From Grammothele lineata (taxonomy: Eukaryota; Basidiomycota; Agaricomycetes; Polyporales; Polyporaceae), in assembly GCA_002150815.3 (NCBI GenBank), contig NDFF03000001.1:620001-684000 (forward strand): a stretch of DNA of 64,000 nt, given 5' to 3'. Position numbers and translations under genes: made by a program. The notes under the pieces are model-generated. The model saw only the letters and a list, made by a program, of their open reading frames with translations. It searched no databases and had not been told where the DNA came from. Within the stretch, counting starts at the first letter, position 1. Every line of letters begins with the position of its first letter. Of this stretch, positions 49,292 to 61,900 are shown one piece after another.

Positions 49292-50250
49292 ATGATCCAC
49301 GCCGTCCTCATCTGTTCGTCCCTCTATCCGCCACCTGTGTCCGTGTCGCTTACACCTCACTCGGGCTACCGCAGTCAATACGTCGGGGGTGCCCAGGCTG
49401 ACCAAGTTCTACTCCCCAATCCAACAATCCTCACAGGCCCTCACGGAGAAGATCTATGCGCTCGTATCCGCTCGGCCTGCGGGGCTTTGCAACTTCCTCG
49501 ACGCGCCAGAGCTTGAGGCGTTCCTCCGGCCCCCGAGCTCCAAGGACAGCGCAGTGAACGAGAGCGAACGGCTGCGTGTCGTGTATCGCAGCTATGCCAC
49601 GCTGTACTTTGTCTTCGTTGTCGACAGCGCGGAGAGCGAGCTCGGGATTCTTGATCTTATCCAGGTGCGTCCCCCGCTTCTATGTACCCATATGTCCTCT
49701 CCGGATCCCTTTCACCCCGCTCCACACCGATACCGATGCACCGCTTGCGTCATCCTAGGTGTTCGTGGAATCTTTGGACGGTGCGTTCGAGAATGTCTGT
49801 GAACTCGATCTAGTCTTCCACTTCGACGAGGTGCGTTCTTCCGCTAAACCCCCCTCGTTCCGCGTGCCCTGTACCCCACTCGTCGAATCTACACAGTCGG
49901 CTCACACGCACGTCCCCGTCCCCCGCAGGCACACCATATCCTAGCCGAAGTGATCCAAGGCGGGCTCGTCCTCGAGACGAACGTGAACGAAATTGACCGC
50001 GCCGGTACGTGCCCTGCGCCCCCACTTCCCTATCGGACCGATGTGCTGAGACGACCATGACCTCACTCGCCCCCACGCGCCGACCACCGTGCGCGCAGTC
50101 CAAGACGCCGCCCGGGCACGCAAAGAGTCGTTCGCATCCGCCAACCCGCTCTCCCTCGGGGGCGGAGGCGCCGTCGGTTCGCGCGGCGCCGGGCTGCAAA
50201 CCCCGCTCGGCTGGCTCACAGGCAGGCTCGCAGGGGTGGGCGCGAGGTAG
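49292..50250 (+). CDS. APS3: AP-3 adaptor complex sigma subunit
   Basis: The small subunit of the AP-3 coat, which sorts cargo from Golgi or endosomes to the vacuole. Exon 1 (49292-49313) joins 49375 on, giving MIHAVLIFNTSGVPRLTKFY, the canonical sigma start. YRSYATLYFVFVVDSAESEL then ILDLIQVFVESLDGAFENVC follow, and CELDLVFHFDEAHHILAEVI after two further introns. ETNVNEIDRAVQ is the AP-3-type end of the longin fold. A Gly/Ala-rich tail of about 45 residues ends GRLAGVGAR at TAG 50248-50250 and is longer than in yeast. The assignment is firm; the tail is poorly conserved. Confidence 0.94.
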
Positions 50251-50674
50251 CCTCAAGCTTGCGCCCCTCTCGTGCGCGCGAGCTATGTGTGTGCGCGTAT
50301 ACCCGCCGCGCCCGACGTCTGAGCTTCGGGGGCGACGTCGAGTCCCTGGGCCCGAGCCCGGGGAACTGCACCTTCGCTTGATAAGGGCACCGGTTATCCA
50401 ACCCACGGAGCTGGCGCGCCCTTGGCGGAGGCTTTGGTTCCCGAGCGTGCACGGGGCGGCCGCGCCGTGTGCCTCCACGAAGCCCACATTCGTGCGGCGC
50501 GCGAGATTGTCGTCGGGCGTGTGAAGATGTGTACAGTCGAAGTGACGTTGCTTATAGCACATTACCATACATCGTAGACAGACCTACATCGACACGACAG
50601 CCTGTGCTCGTACCTCGCAAACAGTGGGATGTGTGACACAGCATGCAGTTAACCTACTCAAACAATAATTTGTC
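50251..50674. other. gap between convergent genes
   Basis: Presumably the 3' untranslated regions of AP-3 sigma and MED6. No gene or clear repeat is seen. Confidence 0.4.
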
Positions 50675-51850
50675 TTACGCTGGCGGTGAGAGAAGGGTCG
50701 CAGTCCCTTCATGGCCATAATCATGAGTTTCGAGCCGAAGAACATACCGAACGTATAGCTTACTCTTCTTTTTCTTCTTGCCGCCTCCAGGCGGACCTCG
50801 CGTTGGCTCCTGGGGTGTAGGGGCTATGGATGGAGCCCTAGTTGCCGTACCCCCGGGCCCAGGAGCCGGAGTAACGGAAGATCGACCACCGGTTGCCGTT
50901 AGTGGCGTTTCGGGAACGGTGTCTTCGGGTTGAGCTGCCGGGAGCTGGAAGGACTCCTGGGCATGCGCGGCGGTAGTCCGCATCGCATGGAAGAGCAACA
51001 TGTTGTTTTGGTGTCGCTTAGAGTCGGCAGCAGCCAGTCCTCGTGCACTCGTTATGCCTGCCCCTTCTTGTGTTTCAAGAGAGGCCGACTCGCCGTCTTG
51101 TGCCCGCTTCTTTCCTGCGCTGTCGCCAGCTGACGGCTCGACGATCGGCCACACAAAGCCTGTCCGAGGCGTGTACGCCGGCCTGTGAGAACGAAGAATG
51201 TCCAGGGAGTCTTGCAGGGCATGCAAGGAGGTGAGCTGCGGGACACAACGTAACAACTGAGGGTGCGGTGGATAAGCATAGGGCGCGTGTACTCACAAAC
51301 CTATTGGAGACGAGCGAGTACACGTCCGGGGACTGATATATGCGGTTGTTGAGTATGAAGTACACGGCTAATGGCCGAACTGTGTGATCGGAGACACTCA
51401 GGCGGGGTGGGAGAGGAGGACTCACCTGATTACTCACCTTCGTCGGGTGAGAGGCGTTCTCGCTTGTGGATTATAAACAGCGAGGGCGGCTCGGAGTGAA
51501 CGAGTGCGAACTCAATGCCAGTAAATCGCCTGTGGAGTACCGGCCAATTAAGGACATGACTTTACGAGCGAGTGTGGGCGTACTTGAGCTCCTCGGCCTC
51601 GTTTACAAGTGGCGCGCCTGTGTGCATGGTCTGCATGCGGAGCACCTGGTTATTGCTCTGCTTATCGTAGAACATGGAGGTAGTAAAGTATTCAAACGCG
51701 TTCTCGGCGGTGAGGGGGCCATGTGCCTGAAGCGGGGACTGTGAACGGCATGCCGGGAGAAGGTGTCCGGGAGGAAAGAACCTGTATCCACTCGTGCCAG
51801 ATGAAGAACCTATGGCTGTAGTCGTCTGGGGGATGGAGGTCGACGTCCAT
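50675..51850 (-). CDS. MED6: Mediator head subunit MED6
   Basis: Part of the Mediator head that couples activators to RNA polymerase II. Exon 1 (51782-51850) encodes MDVDLHPPDDYSHRFFIWHEW, and the next AHGPLTAENAFEYFTTSMFY then DKQSNNQVLRMQTMHTG, the family signature. RFTGIEFALVHSEPPSLFII and HKRERLSPDE follow. Further exons give YFILNNRIYQSPDVYSLVSN and LTSLHALQDSLDILRSHRP. The C-terminal half is Ala/Pro/Thr-rich and ends near a Lys run (GGGKKKKKSK). The last segment is uncertain: reading straight on stops at 50675, whereas a possible intron starting GTAAGC after the Lys run would give a different short tail. Head to head with the NRAMP gene. Confidence 0.92.
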
Positions 51851-52210
51851 GTCGTGTTGGCGACGCGAGGCGGGCGCGAAGCAGCGAATGCGCAGGGAGA
51901 ATAAGCGAGGACGTGGTGGTCGCGGACGAAGTGGAGGCCGGCGCCGGCGGGGTGGCACGGTCGGCGCACGCGGGGCTGCGGGGGGCGGGCCGCTGGAACG
52001 GGCGCGGGTAGCGCTGGTTCGCATCCCACAGTGGACGGCAACTTTCCCAGCGACGAGCCCCGGGTGTGCAGCAGTGAGAACCATCCTATAATATGCCCGC
52101 TACCGCTCTGCTGTTCCTACCGTTGTCCTGGTCCCGACAAGTACTCCTCGCCGCCATGTCGTCCCCGTCGGATCTCCTCCTTCCCGCCCCCTCCAACCAA
52201 CCCTCCTCAG
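51851..52210. promoter_or_regulatory. shared divergent promoter of MED6 and the NRAMP gene
   Basis: 360 bases between start codons. A pyrimidine-rich block (about 52110-52210, with CCTCCTTCCCGCCCCCTCC) precedes the NRAMP start on the plus strand. Confidence 0.45.
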
Positions 52211-54567
52211 ATGTCCCTCCTAGACCACCCGGAGCGTGAGGCCGTCTACCGCACCCCGTCTATCAAAGATGCGCCTTCCTGGTCAGCACGACTGGTATAC
52301 GGCGGTCGTGTCGCGGTCAAGCACGTCACCACCCATGTCGGGGTCGGCATAATTTGTTCTGTGGCTTACTTCGACCCGTAAGTTCCAGCTGCGTAAAACG
52401 GCGCGATGTCATGTTAAAACTCACCCTTCAGAGGAAACTGGAGCGTAGACTTGCAGGCCGGGTCCCTCTTTGGCTATAGACCGATGCTTTTCATCGTCTT
52501 AATCGCCGGTCTTGGCGCGATGGTTCTTCAGGTTAGCCCGGTTCTGCACAGCTTTAGCGCGCAGACATTGACCAGACATGTTCTTCAAGTCCCTTGCCTT
52601 TAAGCTTGGATGTGTGACGGGTCTAGGTGCGTAGCTATATTCCAACTGGTGTCCGCAATGATCACAAGCAATGACATTTTGCACAGACCTCGCATCGCAT
52701 TGTCGGGTTCTTCTCCATGACCGCCCACGACATCGGCGGCTCATTCGATACGGCGTCCTATATCCTCTATACGTGCTTTCTGAGATCGCTATAGTCAGCA
52801 CCGACATCGCCGAATTAATTGGCTCGGCAATAGGCCTCTGCCTCATCTTTCCGTCAATTCCCCTTTGGGTCTCGGTGCTGATCACGGCCTCCGACATATT
52901 GATTTTCCTCCTCGTCGGGGACCCTTCTCGTGGCAATGGGAAGCCCGTGAAGGTCTTCGAATATGTAGTGATGACACTCGTATGTTCGCCTTTCCCGCGT
53001 TCGCCATCTGTGATATTCATCGAAGTCTGGCAGGTGGCTGCGGTCTTTGTCTGTTTCCTTGTGCTCCTCATTAAAGTGAATCCTGCGTGGGCGGATACAT
53101 TTCTGGGATACGTTCCAGACAAGTCGTTGTTCCAAAGACAGCCGGATGCCCTCTACACAGGTGATTGGCTGTGTATATATTAGGGAAGCGTAGCAACTAA
53201 CTCCTCCTACCCAGCCGTCGGGATTCTCGGGGCTACGGTCATGCCACATGCCCTCTTCCTTGGGTCCTACCTAGCTACGCAAGATAGGATCGGGCCAGAG
53301 CCGGTTCTACCATCCCCAGCAGCCACCTCACCATCCAGCTTTCGTGACAAGGCAAGGACTTGGTTCAAATCTCTGTTTGAGATCTCTCGTGCCGAGCGGA
53401 AAGCTGCAGCGCGAAACTACCGAGAGAAATACGGCCGGGAGAACAACGACCTTAGTTTCATTCGGGCTCACTTGACCCATGGATTGGTAGATGTGATCGC
53501 CAGCTTACTGGCCGTTGCAGTTCCCATAAATTCCGCGTCAGTGTCCTCCGAACCTCACCGGAGATGCATTGAATCCTGACGCTCGGCGTACGCCAGTATT
53601 CTCGTCATTGCAGCCACAGTATTCTTCAAGGATGATGAAACATCAGGGAAAGCCGTTCCTGCTGGGCTATTCGATGCCCATGATTTGATCAGCGCGCGCA
53701 TTGGACACGGTATGTCTTCTTCTGGAAGCAATTCACGTAACGCAGTCGGGATTTTAGCTGATCGAATCAAATCTTCTTAATGCACAGCGGCTGCCTTCAT
53801 TTTCGCGCTCGCGCTGCTATGCGCCGGGCAGACAGCTAGCATCACCGCTACGCTTGCCGGACAGATCGTCTCTGAGGGGTTCATCGAGTGGAGAATATCG
53901 GTACGTCCGCACCAACCGGATGCAATGTCGCGGAACGCCCAGCACTCATGCCCTCTGCCCGCTCTGCCATCGCCAGCCGTTCCTCCGCCGCATAATCACG
54001 CGCCTCATCGGTCTGATTCCGTCTGTCGTCGTCGCCATTGCCGTGGGACGGCCAGGCATCGACACGCTCCTTGTCGCGTCGCAGGTCGCGCTCGCGATCG
54101 TGCTTCCGTTCGTCGCCGCACCGCTCATTTGGCTTACGTCGTCCAAGTCAGTGATGTCCGTGCGCAAGCCCGTTCCGGACGAACCCAGCGTGGACTCCGA
54201 GCCCACCGTCACAGACTCTTCTGCCGCGTCAGTAGCGCCTTCCGACCCCGTGTTGCCAAGCTCTGCGCCGCTGCCTACACCTTCGATACCAGATGGCATC
54301 GAAGAGATGCATCTGTCGGCGGAGCATAGCTTGGGTTCCCCAAACGAGAAGCACTTGGACGAAAAATTCATCACCACGACCGTCGTGGAAAAACATGACC
54401 ATCGGGGGACAGATGTCGACTCGGAGGCGTCTTCGTTTGATGAGGAGCAATACGTCTCCTTCGCGAGTGGCTGGATAATTACGTCCTTAGCCTACCTCAT
54501 CTTCTTCGTCATCCTAGCTGCCAACATGTACGCGATCGTGATGTTGGCCATGGGGAGGACCACATGA
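52211..54567 (+). CDS. NRAMP-family divalent metal transporter
   Basis: Proton-coupled uptake or vesicle export of Mn, Fe or related metals (SMF family). Exon 1 (52211-52377) splices to 52432, making FDPGNWSVDLQAGS: the DPGN metal-binding motif of helix 1 is created by this splice. The helix 6 motif reads GATVMPHALFLGS, keeping the Ala and Met that co-ordinate metal, while the usual NLYLHS tail is altered. About 11-12 helices are visible. A hydrophilic loop of about 100 residues (Pro/Ser/Glu-rich, about 54150-54470) precedes the last helix, which ends NMYAIVMLAMGRTT. The start MSLLDHPERE fits good context. Close to family length apart from that loop. Confidence 0.92.
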
Positions 54568-54765
54568 GAGTGGACGATTAGGAATTGGACTGTGTATACT
54601 AGGCATTGTACTGTACTGCTATTTCTCTTTCTGGACTCCCGTGCTCCAAAAAGTTCATTTCGGTCCGGCCATCAAAAACTGCATCATTCGAATCGTCATT
54701 CGCGCCGTAGTAGTCACCGCAGCAAACCGCCTCATTTGGGCGGTCTACCAGGAACCAAAAGAACT

Positions 54766-54850
54766 AGCCCACCGCGAGGGTCGAACTCGCAGCCTTCAGA
54801 TCACCCGCCTGATAAGAGTCTGACGCTCTATCCGATTGAGCTAGGCGGGC
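54766..54850 (-). tRNA. tRNA-Lys (CUU) with an 11-base intron
   Basis: On the minus strand the acceptor GCCCGCC pairs with GGTGGGC (one G-U). The D arm GCTC/GAGC, anticodon stem TCAGA/TCTGA with loop CTCTTAA after splicing, and T arm GCGAG-TTCGACC-CTCGC are complete. Anticodon CTT decodes AAG. The intron (TCAGGCGGGTG) sits at the standard place one base 3' of the anticodon. A TTTT pol III terminator follows within about 10 bases. The plus strand shows it in reverse. Confidence 0.93.
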
Positions 54851-56309
54851 GTTAAGCTGAACGCCATTGCAGGCTCTATGGCAGGCGTCTAAACCTGCCC
54901 CACGGTAGAGAGAAGTTGCGACCTTTCAAGTTTCCTGAGTACGACTATGATGGCGAGAAGAGCCTCGAGATCTCAGGCTCCTGAAGGGCTGATGGCCTAT
55001 ACATTGCCCCATCTCATCCGAACATCAACGTGTCACCCAAATACGTGAAGATATCCATGGTTCACCACGATTTCGGCGGAACTTGTACCACCCACCGTAT
55101 GATCATGATGATGGTGGTGAGCCACGAAACCCACCCGGTAACTCACTCCGCCCGTTCAGGGCCGCAAGCTATCCCAACGTGACGGCAAATCTTGCTACTG
55201 TCTCCGGCGCGCTAAGTCCAAGAGTTCTCCGCCGACTGCGGCAGTGGCACCCCGTCCGATGCGGAACCCCAAGCCCTCGGAGTGGCGATTCAGGGAGGAT
55301 ATGAGCTTCTGGCGCGGCGACTCCGGCTATACCCTTGGGCCAAGTGTTGGACGGCAGATGTCGCAAGATCCACCCAAGGACACCCGTGACGCAAGACAAG
55401 GCTTGGGGTCTAGGCATTGGGAGACCAAATTAACTCCTCCGATGTCCAGGACGCCCCGACTCCGATGTCTGGAATGCGGTAAGAAGCGGACGACAAAATC
55501 AAAAACTAGCTATCTAGACGCAGCGCGACTGTGCGAACAGTCAATTGGGCACCGGCCAGGAACATCTCAGCTACGCACGAGTGGTGCGCATGCTCCGGTG
55601 ACCTCCCGCGACGGCGGTAGCACAGTCGGCAGAAGACACTGCAGTATCATAAAGTCATTGTGCTGCCGTCAACGTTATAGCGTTCAGACTCGTCTCGCGC
55701 CCTACCTGTCGCGTTGCTCGGCCGACCCTTCGGCCGTGGGGCATTGGCGCGCCGCTAGTGCGGGGCGGAACTCGAGTCTAGGGTCGGGGAGGATGACGAT
55801 CATTGGCCGGTACCACACGATGATTCGGAGCGCCGGAGTTATGGAACGCACCTAAGTTACATCGAGGCCTGAAACGACTCCGGTCAACAGAATCTATCTC
55901 CAACAACGCAATGTAGGGACGCTCCGGGGGATGGCGTATCGCCGCGTGAGGCCGGTTGGAGTTCAGAAGGCCATGGATGCAATGAAGACCTCGAGGCGCC
56001 GTACGACCAGAAGCGAGCTGCGAACAGTGCCATTGACAGGGGCTTTCAATTTCGGCGATCTTAATTGCGAGGAACCACGGAAAGAAGATTGCATCGAGGT
56101 GGTTTAGTTCGCAACGACGAGGTGCGTTTGAGAGGCAAGATACCTTGATATCGAACCGGAGGGTTGCATCGTTACAATATTATACGGATTCGGCCAAACC
56201 CAAGAATATATACACATCCACAATATCCGTCTACAGTCCGAGATGGTATGGGTACCCAAGACGAGTGACATAGTAACCGCAGCCAAGCCTTGAACGGGAA
56301 CACGATAGC
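54851..56309. other. 1.5-kb gap without a supported gene
   Basis: The 203-codon frame 55244-55855 (plus) has random-looking composition and no domain, so I do not call it. The right end is the 3' region of the carboxypeptidase gene. Confidence 0.45.
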
Positions 56310-58950
56310 TTAGAACGGCAGAACAACGAACGCCACCAGACCGGACACGAGCACACTCCAGAGCGAGCTGGCGGCGTCCAGCGGGGACGAGTTTGGCTTG
56401 CTGGTATCGGAGGCGGCCGCTCCGGATGTCGTCCCTGAGCTACCGCTGGTGGTGGTAGTGGTGCCGGAGGCGTCGGTGGAGGAGAGCGAATTGTTGCTCA
56501 TGATCTGCGAGAACATCTGGAAAGCAGCCTGACCGACGGCAAGAGAGCCGTGCGTGTACGCGGGGACCTCGTGGCCGCTGCGGCGGTCCGCGGGTGGTCG
56601 TGCGGCGTGTCCGGGAAAGGAAGAGAAGGCGAAGCGAGGTGGGAGCGAATGAATGGAAGGGCAGGGGATCGAAGCCAAAGAGTCAGCCATGAGCTCGTTC
56701 TCTCCGTTCCGTCCGGCGATCTGATGGAAGAGAAGCCCGACACTCACGCTCCAAAGATGCGTACGTACGAGAACGTGCCCGCGTTCTTGTACATGCCAGT
56801 GACCTGGCCCGCAACGGTGTAGTTTGTGAACTCTTGCTTCGAATACTCGTCGGTGAATTTAGTCTGTAGGGCGTCAACCTGTAGACAACAGATGTCAGCG
56901 TGTGAGCCGCAGCGGGACGTAGCACACGCACCATAGCTTCTACCCCGACATAGTTGAGGATGTAGTCCTGTTGAATGCAGTCCGATGAACATCGGCTTCA
57001 CGTCGGTAAAGCCCGACGACGCCGTACGCACCACGTCGCCGTCGTAAATAATCGTTCGCACGCCAGCGTCGATGGCTTTCTCAAGCAACGGTCGTGAATT
57101 GTGCATCCAATCACCTGTCTGTGCAAAGTCAAAGTAGACATCGTCACTACTCATCACCCAGTCCGCCTGTGCTCCAATTTGCGATTTCAGAGAGTTCTGG
57201 TTGAGATATTCCGTGATATCAGGAGGATAGGCATCGGGATAGGTGCTGAGGATGTAGTACGGGTCGTACACTCCCAGAACCGCCTCTAGAATATCGCTGT
57301 TGCAGACGTCTTGAGCCTCAGAGCAAACCGACTCCTCTGAAGTGTTGTAACAGCCTGTAATCTGTTTCGCAGGCAGTCAGAGCGGCACAGGAGACCGCAG
57401 CACGCTACTGCCAGCGCACCAAGTCTTTGCAACCGCCGGTACGGTTCCAATCTTCGGTTGCCTTCTGAATTACGGAGTCGGAGACCGTCGGATGGTAGCT
57501 GCAGATCCGTGGCGGAGGTCAGTCAGCATGCGACGCGTCGGCGGCCGCTTTCTTTACGCACGGGTTTGAGGCCCCATAAGCGAGGTAGCCGGGGTACTGC
57601 ACGAGAGGGTCCTGGTTCCAGAACGAAACACGTCAGACTGCGGTTTAAACTTCCCGAGGTGGGATTGCCTCGAGGCTCTGCGTGACTAACCGTTATTCCG
57701 TCTCCGATACCCAAGAACTTGAGGTTGATCGTGGTCCCGTTCGCGGTTCCGTTGGCAATCGCCGCGTTTTGGTCCAAAATGTACCTGATTCAACCGGTCT
57801 GTAAGCGCCGGGAGGCGAGGGGTAAATATCATCAATCTGATGCGACTCACGCAGCGGTTGTAGGGCCATAGTGACCTCCATAACTGGTTCGGATCAAGCG
57901 ATGAGCGAGGCTGTGCCAACGACTGATGTATCAACGAGGGGCACTGCTTACGATTCTGTCCACAGAGCAAAGTCGTTGCCTTTGTACTTGGAAAACCTAG
58001 AGTCCGCAAAGAACATCTGAAAGAACTAGAGCACGCACGCTTGGTTAGATAATCTATCACGCGGCCTCGGCGGAACACGAGGCAAGCTTGTTTCAGGGGT
58101 TACCTTCCATATGCCCTCGGCAGCCTCCTGTGAGGTGCCCACTGTGGAATCGCCATAGGAATAACCCGCTCCAACAGGCTGGTCTAGATACAGCCTGGGA
58201 GATAATGAGGCGAAGGTTAGACAAAGTGAGGTCCATCCGGCAGTCGGAGGGATTACGTCTCGTGCTCACATGTTCGATACGTTGTTCCAAGAGTACGGGT
58301 TCAGGGTGACGCTAGAGCTGTCGTTTGTGATTCTGCAAGGGCCGTTCTCCTGGAACAGGCCTATCATGGAAGAACTCCCAGGCTGACAGAAAAACAAACC
58401 TCAGCGAGCGTCCCGTGAGAGGCTGCCGAGGACGTGATACGTACACCGCCGTTGAGCCATATCGACAAAGGAGCCGAATCGGGATTTTCGCGAGCGGCAA
58501 AGAACCAGAACCTAGCACCATACCACGCAAACAAATACAGAAAGACCAAGGATCGCCGGCAAAAATAGTTGGGGGTACGTCCAATGCGAATACGTTGCGC
58601 GTAAGCGGAGGGTACCAATACATGTCGGACAAGGCGCCCACTAACCAGAGACTCTGGTTGGCGGTAAGATCGCCGTATCCAGATGCTTGGTAAACCCCAG
58701 GAGTGGTCTCGCAAACTCCGCTGTTCTCGACAACGCGAAGCTGGCCTGGAGTGGTGCTGGAAGATATGGCACTGGAACCGGTAGCGGCTAGGATGGGGCG
58801 ATTAGGGCTTGTGCGGTTGATAGAATGCGGGACCGCGCCAAAAACGTTCCCAGGGGCAGGAACCTGTCCATGACCAGCCAAGGCTTGTGGAAGGGCCGCA
58901 AAGAGGCCGATGAGCGCGGCTGCGCCCTGAACGGACGGGGAAAGACGCAT
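56310..58950 (-). CDS. secreted S10 serine carboxypeptidase, probably GPI-anchored
   Basis: Removes C-terminal residues from peptides, usually at acid pH. From ATG 58950 ([20 protein letters not shown]) a signal peptide is clear; the frame stays open to 59016. The S10 hallmarks are in order: [24 protein letters not shown] (oxyanion region), [26 protein letters not shown] (catalytic Ser), [12 protein letters not shown] (Asp) and [13 protein letters not shown] (His). The Ser codon is split by an intron (TC|T). Several N-x-S/T glycosylation sites occur. After a Ser/Thr/Gly linker the protein ends in a hydrophobic stretch ([18 protein letters not shown]), as in GPI-anchor signals. More than ten introns; all key residues are present. 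Confidence 0.92.
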
Positions 58951-61900
58951 GTGTGGGGCCCGGGAGCTAGGAGGACGGGTGTAGAATGTTAGACAAGGTG
59001 AGCACGAGCCGGACACCTGTGGGCCGGCAGAGAGCGTCTGGCTGAGAACTACCGTCCAAGAGAGGCTGGTTGGCGGTGGCTGGCAGTGACCCGATCCGAG
59101 CTTGGAGGCGACGTGGAGGAGAGAATGAACCTAGTCCCCGGGCGCCTACGCGCCCATCAACCAGCTGTCAGCGGAGATGGCTATGCTCTTGATGCTCGCT
59201 ACCCGATCCGGATGCGACGATCGACAGCCACCCTCCGTCAACCACTCCCTCATCGACCCGGCCACGACGAGAATCAAGTGTGCCCGGGAGGGTTTCCTGC
59301 CCACACCGTTCCTCTTCTCCTGCCCTCTGCCCGCGATCGTCTTTCCAAAAATCCAGGTTCTAGCCTGCGAGCGATAGGGCAGCTGGGCCGTACCTGCTCA
59401 TCAGAGAAGCTCGTCTCTCGCTACCGACATACTCGGTCTGACTCGACCAGGGCGCCCATCACCGCCAGCTGACATCCCACCCCAATAACGAGTTCGATAC
59501 GCGATACGATCCCACTCGTCTCTCCGTGCTCTCGCCCTCCGCCCTTGCCAGGTCCGACAAATCCGATTCAACGCATCCTCCGTAACGACCGGTCTGAGAA
59601 CGCCACGACGGGACGGGTACGTACATTCGTCCGCCAGAACACCCGGCGACCAAGCTACAGAAATACCACGTCGCCCGCCCGCGAACCCAAGTACGGCACC
59701 GCGCCCGTAGCCAGCCCACCCCGGGCGTGCGCCGAAGTCTCCAGACCCACCGCGCCGCTCGCCGTCGGCCCGAGCCTGCCTACCAATAGCTGCCAATACC
59801 ATGTGCCGCCCTGGCGGAGCACGGCCACCGTGTTTGCCAGTCCCGCGCGTGCGCTTCTCGTGCCTTGCCTGTGGCGGGGCGCCACCCGAACCCACGCGCG
59901 AGCTGCCACCCATCTCAGCAGGAAAGACGGCGGGCGCACTGTCGGTGGCCGGTGCCCCGCCACCGCGCAGCCCGGTACTGGTCCCCCCACGGGGAGCTCT
60001 AAACGCTAAGTGAAGTCGCTGATGGTGACGTGCCCTCGCTCCGAGCGCCCCCACCCGCCCCATGCGCGAAACGCGCCGGCGGCGCCGCTCTGGCGGCGCT
60101 AGCTAGCGTTATAACAAGGCCCAGAGAGCAGCCGCGGCCGGTTCGCGAGCGCGAGGGTAGGCCTTGTCCGGAAAATTCGGCCGCGGACATACGGCTCCTT
60201 TCGCGGGGGTGGGGCGGAACATCATTAGAGTGGGCCAGGGGCATTCCAGAAACGGCACACGGCGGCGAGGCTGGACGCTCCGACGTGGTTCGGACGGAGC
60301 CAGGCCGGATGGCGCGTACATACTACATACATACGTGCCAGGCAGGGTCCGTCCCCACTTACAGCATTCTCGCCCTCCTTATGGGGCGGCCGGGGTACAC
60401 GTCTGTGCACCGGCGCGGCCGCGTCACGCAGCGCGATTCCCGCGAGGCTCGATGCGTTCGCACGCGCCTTCTTGAGGATCGGACGCCTTGCGCAATGCGC
60501 CCCACCCCGGCCTGTCCGCCATGAGTTGGTGGCATGGAGACGTGCTGACGTCGGTGAGAGTGCCCCGGGGACGTCCGATCTCGTCTGCCGGGCCCTATAC
60601 CTACTTGTCCTTTCGTCCTCCGAGAGAAGGCCGCCATGGAAACGTCCAGCCCGAGAGGGCAGGGCGCGGGGGTACCGCACGTCGAACAGCCTAGAGCAAC
60701 AAACACAGGGCGAATCAGCGAACGAAACTTCCCGTGTACCCAAAGAAGAGAAGCCGCTTGACGCCACGGAGGGCATTCAAGATCCCGCGTGCTCCGAAGC
60801 CAGGGGCATGCAGGCGCAGGTGACCCATATACAATGTTTAGCAATGAATATCATGCGCCCGACGTCGTCCCTCTGAGGGGGCCGTCCAGGGCATGGTGTG
60901 GTGCTCCGTGCCGTAGAACCTGTGCCGCGCGAACCCAACGCAAACTGGCAGAAGCGCGAGGCTAGGATGCGAATGACGAGGGGCGTGCCAAATCCGGGCA
61001 CGGAGCAAAATCCCAGTGGGAACGCACGAACATAGGGCCCGCCGCGTCGGCGCACTTCAGAAGGATGCAGCACCACTGACCCTGGGGCTCGTCCCGGCGA
61101 TGACGCGCATCGGACGCTGGTGGATGCAATGCCACGCATACGACTCCTCACCACTAAGGTTTGGTGCGGTGATTGTTGCGCTGAGGCCCTGAGCTTCGAA
61201 TTGTGATGAACAATTCAAAGACAGCCCCCAGATAGGTTCGCCGGATATCCGGATTCCCCGAAAGCAAAACGCGAGCAATGCAAACGATTGCTCTCGCCAC
61301 GCGTCACGGAAGAGATTGGAGACGTTCGACGTGGATGCGTATTGCATGCGGTCAATTTTGCGGGTCGGGGCATGGTTGGAATAGTGTCATGTACCAGAAC
61401 GGCGGGGATAGTGATGCATCGTAACGGCAGCGTTGCATCACGGGACGTCGCCCTTCTTGGTCGCGACACACACGGGGGCGTTCTGTGCACAATGTATCAA
61501 GAGTGAGCAAGAACTGCTCCTATTGTGAGGCCATTGCGGTTCAAGACCGGAGCAAGACAACGGAACATTGGGCCTCCCGGTGACCCGCCCCGAGTGGTAG
61601 ATATACGTACTGCTTAACTGCGCACTGCGCTCGTTCCCTTCCGCGAGCGCGGTGCTTGGACGCGCCACGAGCCTTCGAAGAGGCTGCTGTGCGGACTCAC
61701 TTGAGTTAGCCCGCGTAGGTCATCGTCGCCGCCGGCCCCTTGCTCGCTTAGGTGAATGCCGACGTCGAAAGTGATCTTTGGTAGGCTGCCGGCATACTTT
61801 CCCCTGTGATCGTCCAGCGATCAGCGCGGCGCCCCAACCGCTCCATCATCCTCTGCCTCAATAAGGTCATTGCATCCGGTAGAGACGATGCGAAAGAGGC

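Noticed and set aside
55244..55855. 203-codon plus-strand frame
   Set aside because: No recognisable fold or family, poor start context and no promoter features; kept only as part of the gap note.
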